Source of the DNA: Lachnospiraceae bacterium
GTDB lineage: Bacteria > Bacillota > Clostridia > Lachnospirales > Lachnospiraceae
Direction of reading: 5' to 3'
DNA: 64,000 nucleotides
Assembly: GCA_015057025.1 (NCBI GenBank)
Contig: SVFD01000003.1
Coordinates: forward strand, 1-64,000
Positions 16,423-24,780 of the stretch are shown here, one piece after another; position 1 is the first letter of the stretch; each line of letters begins with the position of its first letter. The position numbers and the translations under genes were made by a program. The notes below the pieces were generated by a model. The model was not told the DNA's origin. It made no database searches and saw only the letters and a program-made list of their open reading frames with translations.

Positions 16423-17814
16423 GTGGAAGAACAATCAAAAACATATGATATGGGTAGCGGAAGCGTACCCAAACTTATGGCAAAATTAGCGATTCCGGCA
16501 GTAATTGCACAAGTGGTTAACTTGTTATATAACGTAATCGATAGAATTTATATTGGTCATATACCTGAAATTGGTGCTTCTGCATTGACCGGTGTGGGTT
16601 TGTTTATGGCAATCTTAATGCTTATTAACGCATTTGCTATGTTGGCAGGTTCCGGCGGGGCTCCTTTAGCGGCAATTGCCATGGGGCAAAAAGATAATGA
16701 AAAGGCAGAAAAAATTATGGGCAATTGTTTTTCACTTTTACTTATTTTTGCCGTGATTTTGACAGTTATATTTTTTGTGTTTGCGCCGCAATTGTTGATT
16801 TTTTTTGGAGCCAGCGAAGTCACTTTACCATATGCTGTGGATTATGCAAGAATCTATGTTTTAGGTAGTGTCTTTGTTTTAATCGTACTCGGTATGAATC
16901 CGTTTCTTTCTACTCAGGGATTTGCAAAGATGAGTATGCTGACCACAGTAATAGGTGCGGTGATTAATATTATTTTGGATCCGATTTTTATTTTTGCTTG
17001 TAATATGGGAGTAAAGGGTGCAGCACTGGCAACTGTCTTAAGTCAGGCTGTAGGTGCCCTATGGGTACTATATTTTCTTAGAGGGGAGAAAACTATTCTT
17101 CAATTAAAATTTAAGAATATGAGACTTTTTCCTAAAATATTTATGCCTTGCTTAGGCCTTGGAATATCTACTTTTGTAATGATGTCTACGGAAAGTTTAT
17201 TATCAATCAGTTTTACTTCCAGTTTGTCTAAATATGGAGGTGATTTGGCCGTTGGTGCCATGACGATACTTACCAGTGTGTCTTCTCTTGTTATGATGCC
17301 ATTACAGGGAATATGCCAGGGGGGACAGCCTATAATAAGTTATAATTATGGTGCAGGGAAGTACGATCGTGTGAAAAAGGCATTTTATACCCAGTTTATA
17401 GTGTGCATAATATATGCTGTTTTTTTCTGGAGTGTTTCAATGTTATGTCCGGGTTTGTTCGCCCGCATTTTTACGGATGATTTGGGGTTGGCGCAATACG
17501 CTGCGTGGGCATTGCGCATTTATATGGCAGGTATATTTGCATTTGGTTTTCAGTGCAGTTGTCAACAAAGTTTTATGGCTTTGGGGCAGGCAAAAATCAG
17601 TCTTATTATGGCTTGTTTGAGGAAAATTATTTTATTGATTCCTTTGATTTACATTTTACCGCTTTTTATGCAAAATAAAGTCTTGGCAGTATTTTTGGCA
17701 GAACCTGTCAGTGATATTACTGCAGCCATAGTAACAACAACAGCTTTTTTTGTGACGTTTAAGAAATTAATGAAGAATCCTGATTCGAAGAAAAGTAAGG
17801 AACATGTAGAGTAG
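16423..17814 (+). CDS. MATE family efflux transporter
   Basis: A 463-residue integral membrane protein with about twelve hydrophobic segments. The N-terminal MGSGSVPKLMAKLAIPAVIAQ and NVIDRIYIGHIP stretches are typical of the DinF/NorM-like MATE group of Clostridia. The two halves repeat (a second LGLGISTFVMMSTES at mid-protein). It probably exports cationic drugs or metabolites in exchange for Na+ or H+. The start is set at GTG 16423, because AAGGAG (16409-16414) is 8 bases before it; TTG 16417 is too close. The gene ends before a terminator shared with the convergent CNNM gene. Confidence 0.9.
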   Translation: MEEQSKTYDMGSGSVPKLMAKLAIPAVIAQVVNLLYNVIDRIYIGHIPEIGASALTGVGLFMAILMLINAFAMLAGSGGAPLAAIAMGQKDNEKAEKIMGNCFSLLLIFAVILTVIFFVFAPQLLIFFGASEVTLPYAVDYARIYVLGSVFVLIVLGMNPFLSTQGFAKMSMLTTVIGAVINIILDPIFIFACNMGVKGAALATVLSQAVGALWVLYFLRGEKTILQLKFKNMRLFPKIFMPCLGLGISTFVMMSTESLLSISFTSSLSKYGGDLAVGAMTILTSVSSLVMMPLQGICQGGQPIISYNYGAGKYDRVKKAFYTQFIVCIIYAVFFWSVSMLCPGLFARIFTDDLGLAQYAAWALRIYMAGIFAFGFQCSCQQSFMALGQAKISLIMACLRKIILLIPLIYILPLFMQNKVLAVFLAEPVSDITAAIVTTTAFFVTFKKLMKNPDSKKSKEHVE

Positions 17815-17820
17815 ATATAA

Positions 17821-17855
17821 AAATCCTCTCCAAAATAAAGGAGAGGATTTTTTTG
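17821..17855. terminator. bidirectional terminator
   Basis: AAATCCTCTCC (17821-17831) and GGAGAGGATTT (17840-17850) form a perfect 11-bp stem, with T-runs on the + side and A-runs upstream that become a U-tract on the - strand. It lies between the convergent MATE and CNNM genes. Confidence 0.9.
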
Positions 17856-17864
17856 TCAATATAT

Positions 17865-19229
17865 TTAGTTTTCTGCGTTTTCTACAGATTCAGTTGCTTC
17901 CTCGTTTTCTGTTTGGGGAGTGGGAAGAACCATTGTAACTTCTTCAATACGGTTTTGATTTACCGTCTTTACGGTAAGTTTTGTACCATCTTCCAGTTCT
18001 ACCGTTTCACCCTCTTCGGGAAGCTTATCAAGCTTTTCAATAATTAATCCGCCAATGGAGTCGTAGTCTTCACTACTGAACCGGGTATCTATGGAGTTAT
18101 TAATATCATCTAATTTCATTCCGCCCGGAACAACATAGGTGTTATCGCCTAAGTCTTGAATCAGGGTTTCTTCGTCTTCATCATATTCGTCGCGAATTTC
18201 ACCTACGATTTCTTCTAAAAGATCTTCCAAAGTAATCATACCTTCTGTTGAGCCGTATTCATTTAAAACTAACGCAATGTTGGAAGAGGATTTTCGCATT
18301 TCCATCATTAAATCAGAGGTTTTTTTGTATTCATAGGTGTAATATGCATCACGCAGAATGTCTTTTATTGCGAATTTCTCTGTATCTTTTACAAATAAAA
18401 AGTCCTTTACATTAATAATACCAATGATATTGTCAGTAGAGTCATGGTATACGGGAAGTCTTGTGTACATGTTTTCACGGAATAATTCCATAATTTCTTT
18501 ATATGTAGCAGTATCTTCTACACTTACCATATCGATTCGGGGAATCATTATGTCTTTTGCAAGGGAATCACCAAAATCGAACACATTATATATCATTTCA
18601 CGTTCTTCTTCTTCAATAACACCATCCTCATGGCTGACATCCACATAACTGCGTAATTCGTTTTCTGTCATGGTAGAATTTTTTTTGTTGGGGTCAATAC
18701 GGAACAGTTTTAAGATTGCAGTTGATATTTTATCTACAATAAAAATTACCGGTGTCAATATTGCCATTAAAAAACTTATAATCGGGGCATAAACCAAGAC
18801 TATTTTATCAGCATAAAGATTGGCCCATGTTTTGGGAACAATTTCGCCGCTTAACAGTACAACAACGGTTAGTATACCTGTTGCAAGACCGGTCATAAGG
18901 CTGGCTTGAATTCCTAAAGGTTCACTTAATGCAATTGCAATTGTGGTAGCTAACGAAGATGCTGATAAATTCACGACATTGTTACCAATGAGAATTGCAC
19001 TAAGCAGTTTGCTGTAACTGTCAAGAATTTTAAGCACAAGAGCAGCAGTTTTGTTTTCCTCTTCTGCAAGAGTACGCATTTTAATACGGTTTGTAGAGGA
19101 AAATGCGGTTTCGGCAGAAGAAAAGAAAGCCGAAAGAACAATAAGAAGAATTAAAATTACTAATTGAAAAATTACTGCCGGACTGATTGCCGCCGGCTGG
19201 GCTGTTAATATCAGACTCGCTGGGTCCAA
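17865..19229 (-). CDS. CNNM/CorC (HlyC-like) CBS-domain membrane protein
   Basis: A 454-residue protein of the CNNM family. There is an N-terminal DUF21 membrane domain (about 15-190, four hydrophobic segments, SAFFSSAETAFSS motif), a CBS pair (about 215-335, with MIPRIDMVSVE at the start and LVLNEYGSTEGMITLEDLLEEI at the end), and a C-terminal CorC_HlyC domain. Bacterial members are Mg2+ (or Co2+) exporters or regulators; the older name hemolysin is misleading. The C-terminus is acidic and Glu/Asn-rich. The start is TTG 19229, with AAAGGAG 9 bases upstream. A strong promoter and a short hairpin leader precede it. Confidence 0.88.
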   Translation of the reverse strand: MDPASLILTAQPAAISPAVIFQLVILILLIVLSAFFSSAETAFSSTNRIKMRTLAEEENKTAALVLKILDSYSKLLSAILIGNNVVNLSASSLATTIAIALSEPLGIQASLMTGLATGILTVVVLLSGEIVPKTWANLYADKIVLVYAPIISFLMAILTPVIFIVDKISTAILKLFRIDPNKKNSTMTENELRSYVDVSHEDGVIEEEEREMIYNVFDFGDSLAKDIMIPRIDMVSVEDTATYKEIMELFRENMYTRLPVYHDSTDNIIGIINVKDFLFVKDTEKFAIKDILRDAYYTYEYKKTSDLMMEMRKSSSNIALVLNEYGSTEGMITLEDLLEEIVGEIRDEYDEDEETLIQDLGDNTYVVPGGMKLDDINNSIDTRFSSEDYDSIGGLIIEKLDKLPEEGETVELEDGTKLTVKTVNQNRIEEVTMVLPTPQTENEEATESVENAEN

Positions 19230-19265
19230 AGTTTGTTACTCCTTTTCGTGATAAATAAATTTCAG

Positions 19266-19282
19266 TACGGCTAAAAGCCGTA
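19266..19282 (-). other. leader hairpin of the CNNM gene
   Basis: TACGGCT and AGCCGTA form a perfect 7-bp stem with a 3-base loop. It lies within the predicted ~60-base leader, about 8 bases downstream of the expected transcript start. There is no U-tract, so it is more likely a 5' stabiliser or a small regulatory stem than a terminator. Confidence 0.4.
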
Positions 19283-19296
19283 GACTGATAGATTGA

Positions 19297-19325
19297 AATA
19301 TACAAAATATCTTATGCCCTGTCAA
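19297..19325 (-). promoter_or_regulatory. sigma-A promoter of the CNNM gene
   Basis: On the - strand this reads a consensus TTGACA (19325-19320), 17 bases, then TATATT (19302-19297). Confidence 0.8.
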
Positions 19326-19527
19326 GTTAATTATATGAAAAATAGGTGATGCAATAAAGACTTTTACCGAAAATTAGTCGCAAAAAAGAACAGTCAAATA
19401 TGTCATTTTTGCAGATGAAAAATAATCGGATAATTGTAAAAAGAATTCATATATCAGTGCATATCCGAACATTTACAGGCATATTTTGAAACAAAGACAG
19501 TATCTTTGTGAAAGGTGTTTGAAATAA

Positions 19528-19911
19528 ATGGAAAAAAATAGAGTAATTAATACGATAAAAAAGGAAGCTCCATTGTGGTTGTTTAGCTTGTTGGCAGCTT
19601 ATATTGTTACAGGATTAATGCTTTTTCTGCTGGCATTTCTGGTATACCAGTTCCATTTAGGTGAAAAAATTGTAGATATAGCAATTATTGTAGTGTATGT
19701 TGTGGTAAACTTTCTTACAGGGTTTTTTATGGGAAAACAAAAGAAAGTGAAAAAATATCTGATGGGATTGGCTGTCGGGACTGCGTATTTTGCAGTGCTG
19801 GTTCTTGTTAGCTTAATCTGCAATCATGGGCTGCAGGATTTTGCAGGAAACTTTTTTACTACATTAGCAATTTGTGCAGGAGCAGGAACCATAGGTGGAA
19901 TGCTTAGTTAG
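19528..19911 (+). CDS. TIGR04086-family (YrzE-like) small membrane protein
   Basis: A 127-residue protein with four hydrophobic segments (about 17-42, 47-68, 74-95, 104-125). The layout, the GFFMGK turn after the second segment and the Gly-rich fourth segment fit the TIGR04086 family, whose function is unknown. ATG 19528 has AAAGGTG about 9 bases upstream. The divergent spacer before it (19230-19527) holds the CNNM promoter; I see no convincing promoter for this gene in it. A terminator follows immediately. Confidence 0.8.
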   Translation: MEKNRVINTIKKEAPLWLFSLLAAYIVTGLMLFLLAFLVYQFHLGEKIVDIAIIVVYVVVNFLTGFFMGKQKKVKKYLMGLAVGTAYFAVLVLVSLICNHGLQDFAGNFFTTLAICAGAGTIGGMLS

Positions 19912-19938
19912 GAGAAATCTTCGGATTTCTCTTTTTTA
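19912..19938 (+). terminator. UUCG-loop intrinsic terminator
   Basis: GAGAAATC (19912-19919) and GATTTCTC (19924-19931) close on a TTCG tetraloop, followed by TTTTTT. It starts at the base after the stop codon. Confidence 0.92.
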
Positions 19939-20026
19939 TTTTGTAAGATACTATACCTTTTAATACGAAGTACTAACAGATGAATCCGAAATTTTTATAT
20001 CAAAAGGGCAGACGCTACCTTATATA

Positions 20027-20056
20027 TTGACTAAAGTATTACATTAGAAGTAAAAT
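20027..20056 (+). promoter_or_regulatory. promoter of the hybrid histidine kinase gene
   Basis: TTGACT (20027-20032) and TAAAAT (20051-20056) have an 18-base spacer. The ~85-base leader contains an 8-bp hairpin CCATAAAG/CTTTATGG (20094-20101, 20111-20118) ahead of the ribosome binding site. Confidence 0.55.
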
Positions 20057-20147
20057 ATAATGCTAGGATGGTCAGTTTATAAGCAGGCGGTAGCCATAAA
20101 GATATAAGAACTTTATGGAAGATACTTCTTGCGGAGGATAATAAATT

Positions 20148-22415
20148 ATGAATGAAACTTCAAAAGAAAAAGATGATATATCATTATATATTTATGACCA
20201 GGAATACATTGCAAATAATTATGTGATGAGATGTTTTACGGTTACCATGCTCGTATATACTACGGCATTTGTTTTGAATTTGTTGGGTATATTTGTAATC
20301 CGTCAGGATTTGATGTTGAAAGGCTATTTACCTTCTGTGGTCATTTATCTTGCCTCATGGATTGTTTCCCGGTTGATGTCTCCTTCCAGCAGAATTAAGA
20401 AATATATCATATTAAGCGGTAGTATTTACGTATTTACCATTGCAGGTGTATTTATTACGTACCATGCAATTCTGGTCACGCTTTTACCTTTCCTTTATGC
20501 AACGTTGTATTCTTCAAAAAGAGTGTTACGTTTTGTATATATTATGACTACGATTAGTACGGTTGTTATTGTCTATGGCGGTTATTTTTTTGGACTTTGT
20601 GATGCGAATATGGCGCTTTTGACAAGCGGCAGTCTTTCAGATTATTCTTTAAATGGTGTTTTTACCCTTACGGAAGTGAATCCGAATCCGTGGATTTCAT
20701 TGATGTTATTTTTTGTATTGCCCCGTTGCTTAATATATGTGGCATTCATGTCTGTCTGCAGTAGTATTTTCAGTATTGTCAGCGGAAGTATTGAAAAGGC
20801 AAGACTGACTGCAGAATTGGAGAAAGCCAAGGAAGAGGCAGAGCGGGCTAATCAGGCAAAGTCCAAGTTTCTTGCCAGGATGTCTCATGAAATCAGAACG
20901 CCGATTAATGCGATTTTTGGTATGAACGAGATGATAATGCGGGAAAGTACAGAGCTTCCGGTTCAGAAATATGCTAAAGATGTTAAGGATTCTTCGGAAG
21001 TACTTTTAAATATCATTAACGATATTTTAGATTCTTCTAAAATTGAATCAGGCGTAATGGAAATTGTAGAAAACGAATATGAACTTGGTAGTCTCATGAA
21101 TGATTTATATAATATGATGAATGTTAAAGCCAAGGAAAAAGGTTTAGAGTTGGAATTTGATATTGATTCGACCATACCAAGTAAATATTCGGGGGACGAT
21201 AAACGTATTCGCCAGGTGCTTATGAATCTTCTCAGTAATGGCGTAAAATATACCAAGCAGGGTAAGGTTACTTTAGAAGTTACCTGCGATATTCAGGATA
21301 AAAATGCGGTACTTCATTATTCCGTGAGGGATACCGGGATTGGTATCAAGGAAGAAGATATCGGAAAAATATATGATGAGTTTAAAAGGTTTGATCCGGA
21401 GCAGAATCGTAATATTGAAGGAACCGGTCTGGGCATGAATATTGTGCAACAGATTCTGAAACTGATGGGAAGTGAATTACAGATTCAGAGCGAATACGGA
21501 AAAGGCAGTGAGTTTTCTTTTGAACTTGTACAAAAAATTATTGACCATGAGCCCATAGGTGATTTGAAGAATCAGTTTAAAGAGGCTGAGAAGGAAAGAT
21601 ATGACAGGGTTCGTTTTAAGGCAACCAAAGCCAAAGTAATGGTTGTGGATGACTATAAAATGAATCTTAAGGTGTTTAGAAGTTTGGTGAAGGATACCGG
21701 CATACAAGTAAGCGAGGCAGAGAGCGGTGCGGCATGTATCCAACTTTTAAAAGAGCAGAAATTTGATTTAATATTTTTGGATCATATGATGCCTGAAATG
21801 GATGGAATAGAGACGCTTCATGCAATACGGGAACAAAAATTGTGTGAGAATGTGCCTGTTATTATGTTGACAGCCAACGCAATTATTGGTGATCGTGAAA
21901 AATTTCTGGCAGAAGGATTTGATGATTTTCTGACTAAACCCATTATGCCGGATTTGTTGGACAAGATGTTGCTTGACTATCTTCCGTCTGAATATGTAAC
22001 ATATGAAAAGAATATAGCGGAGGCTGAAAAACAAATGATAAAAGTGAGCAAAGAAGACTATTTTGAAACAATTTGCACCCGATTGCCGGAGTTGGATTAT
22101 AAGTCGGCATTAGCAATCTGTGCCGGAGATAAGGAGTTCTACCTTGAACTGTTAAATGATTTTACGGAATTATCTGTCAAGGAAGAATTGAATAGGTTTC
22201 TTGAAGAAAAGGATGCACAGAATTATTGCATCCGCGTGCATGGTTTTAAGAATAATGCTTATACCATTGGCGCACGTGAAATTGGTGATTTAGCATATGA
22301 GTTGGAAAAACTCACTAAGGATTCGGATTTTAATAAGGTTTCGGAACTACAGGGGCATATGTTTGAATTGTATGACAGCGTGTGCAGAAGATACAATGAG
22401 GTTATTGTGATTTAA
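20148..22415 (+). CDS. hybrid sensor histidine kinase (membrane, HisKA-HATPase-REC-HPt)
   Basis: A 755-residue phosphorelay protein. Roughly six hydrophobic segments (about 30-210) form the sensor, with no large extracellular domain. A short coiled coil leads to HisKA with [12 protein letters not shown] (H247), then an HATPase with GTGLGMNIV and related boxes. A receiver domain contains VVDD and [11 protein letters not shown] (phosphoacceptor D545). The C-terminal HPt domain has [13 protein letters not shown] (H698). All four phosphotransfer modules are present, so it can run a full His-Asp-His relay. No separate output regulator is encoded beside it except the HD-GYP/REC protein 11 bases downstream, which is the natural partner candidate. 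Confidence 0.92.
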   Translation: MNETSKEKDDISLYIYDQEYIANNYVMRCFTVTMLVYTTAFVLNLLGIFVIRQDLMLKGYLPSVVIYLASWIVSRLMSPSSRIKKYIILSGSIYVFTIAGVFITYHAILVTLLPFLYATLYSSKRVLRFVYIMTTISTVVIVYGGYFFGLCDANMALLTSGSLSDYSLNGVFTLTEVNPNPWISLMLFFVLPRCLIYVAFMSVCSSIFSIVSGSIEKARLTAELEKAKEEAERANQAKSKFLARMSHEIRTPINAIFGMNEMIMRESTELPVQKYAKDVKDSSEVLLNIINDILDSSKIESGVMEIVENEYELGSLMNDLYNMMNVKAKEKGLELEFDIDSTIPSKYSGDDKRIRQVLMNLLSNGVKYTKQGKVTLEVTCDIQDKNAVLHYSVRDTGIGIKEEDIGKIYDEFKRFDPEQNRNIEGTGLGMNIVQQILKLMGSELQIQSEYGKGSEFSFELVQKIIDHEPIGDLKNQFKEAEKERYDRVRFKATKAKVMVVDDYKMNLKVFRSLVKDTGIQVSEAESGAACIQLLKEQKFDLIFLDHMMPEMDGIETLHAIREQKLCENVPVIMLTANAIIGDREKFLAEGFDDFLTKPIMPDLLDKMLLDYLPSEYVTYEKNIAEAEKQMIKVSKEDYFETICTRLPELDYKSALAICAGDKEFYLELLNDFTELSVKEELNRFLEEKDAQNYCIRVHGFKNNAYTIGAREIGDLAYELEKLTKDSDFNKVSELQGHMFELYDSVCRRYNEVIVI

Positions 22416-22426
22416 AAGAAAGAAGA

Positions 22427-24481
22427 ATGCAAATGACTTTTTACTATTTGATTACAACCATATTATCCATGGTTAATCTTATTTTACTGGTATATACATA
22501 CGAAAATAAAAAGGCTAATTATTATTTTATGCTGTCAATGCTGATTATGGCTTTGTCTAATTGCGGTTATTTGGCGTTGGCTCGCTCTACTCAGCTTTAT
22601 GAGGCGGTATTGGCAAATAAAATTGGTTATCTTGGGGGCTGTTTTATCCCATTGATTACACTGTTTTTGATTTGTACCATCTGTAATTACCGTGTGCCCG
22701 GCTGGCTTAGGTATATTTTATACGGATACAGTTTTTTTGTTTATTTTATGGTTCTTACCATCGGGTACAATGACTTATATTATAAAGATATTGCATTGGG
22801 GAAGTTAGGAGATGCAACCATTCTGGTACATTCCTACGGAATTTGCCATGCATTCTTTTATGTAATATTGTATGGTTATCTCATACTGGAGATTGCACTT
22901 TTGGGATATCATCTGATGAAAAAGAGCGCGATTTCAAAGAATAAGCTTTGGATACTGTCAATGATGGTAATTTTTAATATTGTTGCATTTATTATCGGAC
23001 GTATGATTCATCCGAATATTGAAATTATGTCATTATTATATGTAATTGATGGTTGGGTTTTCCTGTATCTTCAGAAAAAAAGTATGATGTATAATTTAGA
23101 AGACAGTATCGCCAGTACCATACAACAGCAGGAAGTATACGGATACATTATTTTTGACAACGAATTAAAATATATGGGATGTAACAAAGTGGCGCAGAAA
23201 GTCTTTCCGGATATTGCTGAATGCAAGGTAGATAATGTACTGGAAGGGGCAGGGCAAATTAAAGTACTTACGGAGTGGTTACAGAAATATGTAAATGAAG
23301 GCAAAGATAAGTATCAACACAGGAACGGTGAGCAGTATTACGAAATAAAAGTCGGTAGGGTGTTGTATCGGGAACAAGCCAGAGGATATGTAATTGAAAT
23401 TAAAGATGAAACAGACAGGTTGAAATATATGAGTCTGATTTCAAATTATAATAATGAATTATTGGCAAAGGTAAATGAGCAGACACAAGAGTTGAGAGAA
23501 CATCAGCAAAAAATAGAAGAGCTTTATTTACAAACCGTAACGGCGTTGAGTGAAGCCGTGGATGCCAAAGACCGTTATACCAGCGGTCATTCCAAACGTG
23601 TAGCAGAATACTCCCGAATGATTGCAAAACGCTTAGGTAAAAGCGTACAAGAGCAGGAAGAAATATATCGTGCAGGTCTTTTACATGATGTGGGTAAAAT
23701 CCGTATTCCGGTGGATATTATCAATAAAAAAGGAAAACTTACGGATGAGGAGTATAATATTATCAAAGTACATCCGGTGACGGGATATCATATCTTAAGC
23801 GGAATTTCGGGTAGTAAGCAGTTGGCCATTGCTGCTAAATATCACCATGAGAGATATGATGGTAAGGGATATCCGAATGGTCTTGCAGGAGAAAAAATTC
23901 CGGAAGTGGCAAGAATTCTGGGGGTGGCAGATTCTTATGACGCCATGACCAGTAACCGTAGTTATCGTAGCGGTCTTCCGCAAGAGGTGGTACGGGAAGA
24001 AATCATAAAAGGCCGCGGAACTCAGTTTGATCCTGAAATTGCAGATATTATGCTTCAGATGATAGAAGAAGACAAGGAATACAAAATGTGTCAGAATGAT
24101 TTACAGCAGAAGACCATTTTGGTAGTAGATGATGAGCCTATGAATCATAAGATTCTGATGCATATTATGAGTGATGAGCCCAGATATAAAATAGTTGCGG
24201 TGACGGGAGGACAGGAAGCGTTAAAGGCATTGAATCATCAGGACTTTGATTTGATTATGTTGGATGTTATGATGCCGGAAATGGATGGATTGGAAACTTT
24301 GCGTCATATCAGAAAGATTTATAATACTCCTGTAGTACTTATGACAGGAAATAAAACGCTGGATACATCAACCGATTTCGCTGAATTGGGATGTAATGAT
24401 TATATTACAAAACCTTTTCTGCCGTTGTTGATTAAAGAAGTGGTATATAATATGACAGAGAGGACTGTTGTAGGTAAATAA
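22427..24481 (+). CDS. membrane HD-GYP / receiver-domain protein (putative c-di-GMP phosphodiesterase)
   Basis: A 684-residue protein. The N-terminal ~215 residues hold seven or so hydrophobic segments, like the histidine-kinase 7TM N-terminal domain. A PAS-like region follows (about 225-330), then a coiled coil. The HD-GYP domain (about 360-545) contains SGHSKRVAEYS, LLHDVGKIRIP (H420/D421) and KYHHERYDGKGYP. The C-terminal receiver domain has VVDDEPMNH and MLDVMMPEMDG (D613). The receiver at the C-terminus suggests phosphorylation by the upstream hybrid kinase controls c-di-GMP breakdown. An alternative ATG lies at 22433. The gene is 11 bases after the kinase, so they form an operon. Confidence 0.9.
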   Translation: MQMTFYYLITTILSMVNLILLVYTYENKKANYYFMLSMLIMALSNCGYLALARSTQLYEAVLANKIGYLGGCFIPLITLFLICTICNYRVPGWLRYILYGYSFFVYFMVLTIGYNDLYYKDIALGKLGDATILVHSYGICHAFFYVILYGYLILEIALLGYHLMKKSAISKNKLWILSMMVIFNIVAFIIGRMIHPNIEIMSLLYVIDGWVFLYLQKKSMMYNLEDSIASTIQQQEVYGYIIFDNELKYMGCNKVAQKVFPDIAECKVDNVLEGAGQIKVLTEWLQKYVNEGKDKYQHRNGEQYYEIKVGRVLYREQARGYVIEIKDETDRLKYMSLISNYNNELLAKVNEQTQELREHQQKIEELYLQTVTALSEAVDAKDRYTSGHSKRVAEYSRMIAKRLGKSVQEQEEIYRAGLLHDVGKIRIPVDIINKKGKLTDEEYNIIKVHPVTGYHILSGISGSKQLAIAAKYHHERYDGKGYPNGLAGEKIPEVARILGVADSYDAMTSNRSYRSGLPQEVVREEIIKGRGTQFDPEIADIMLQMIEEDKEYKMCQNDLQQKTILVVDDEPMNHKILMHIMSDEPRYKIVAVTGGQEALKALNHQDFDLIMLDVMMPEMDGLETLRHIRKIYNTPVVLMTGNKTLDTSTDFAELGCNDYITKPFLPLLIKEVVYNMTERTVVGK

Positions 24482-24507
24482 CCTTATAAAAACTTGAAAA
24501 AAAGACT

Positions 24508-24535
24508 TTTACATTTAGGAAAGATATGCTATACT
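24508..24535 (+). promoter_or_regulatory. promoter of the SCIFF peptide gene
   Basis: TTTACA (24508-24513) and TATACT (24530-24535) have a 16-base spacer. The predicted leader is about 30 bases, with GAAGGAGG as ribosome binding site. Confidence 0.7.
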
Positions 24536-24571
24536 TGACCGAGAGCAGAAATTTTCGAAGGAGGCTTAACA

Positions 24572-24715
24572 ATGAAACACATTAAGACTTTAAATACCAG
24601 AGACTATAAGAAATCTTTAAAGAAGGGCGGATGCGGCGAGTGCCAGACATCATGCCAGTCAGCATGTAAGACATCTTGCACTGTTGGTAATCAGAGCTGT
24701 GAACAGGCAAAATAA
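24572..24715 (+). CDS. SCIFF ranthipeptide precursor (six cysteines in forty-five)
   Basis: A 47-residue peptide beginning MKHIKTLNTRDYKKSLKKGG. The C-terminal part carries six cysteines at positions 21, 24, 28, 32, 36 and 43, with small polar residues between, which is the SCIFF pattern almost universal in Clostridia. The N-terminal ~20 residues would be the leader bound by the maturase; the core gets sulfur-to-side-chain thioether bonds. AAGGAGG lies 8 bases before ATG 24572. It has its own promoter and is followed by a hairpin and then the radical-SAM maturase, so peptide is probably made in excess over enzyme. The biological role of SCIFF remains unclear (signalling has been proposed). 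Confidence 0.95.
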   Translation: MKHIKTLNTRDYKKSLKKGGCGECQTSCQSACKTSCTVGNQSCEQAK

Positions 24716-24736
24716 GATTGGTTGAAGATTAAGGGG

Positions 24737-24760
24737 GCAGCGTTTTAGGACGCTGCTCTT
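24737..24760 (+). terminator. partial terminator between SCIFF peptide and maturase
   Basis: GCAGCGT (24737-24743) and ACGCTGC (24750-24756) form a 7-bp stem, followed by TCTTTG. The short, imperfect U-run suggests leaky termination, which would give more precursor mRNA than maturase mRNA. Confidence 0.6.
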
Positions 24761-24780
24761 TGCACGTGGAGGAATATTAA

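Noticed and set aside
20030-20147. Possible c-di-GMP riboswitch before the hybrid kinase
   Set aside because: The conserved GEMM sequences and tetraloop-receptor are missing; only a simple 8-bp hairpin is present.
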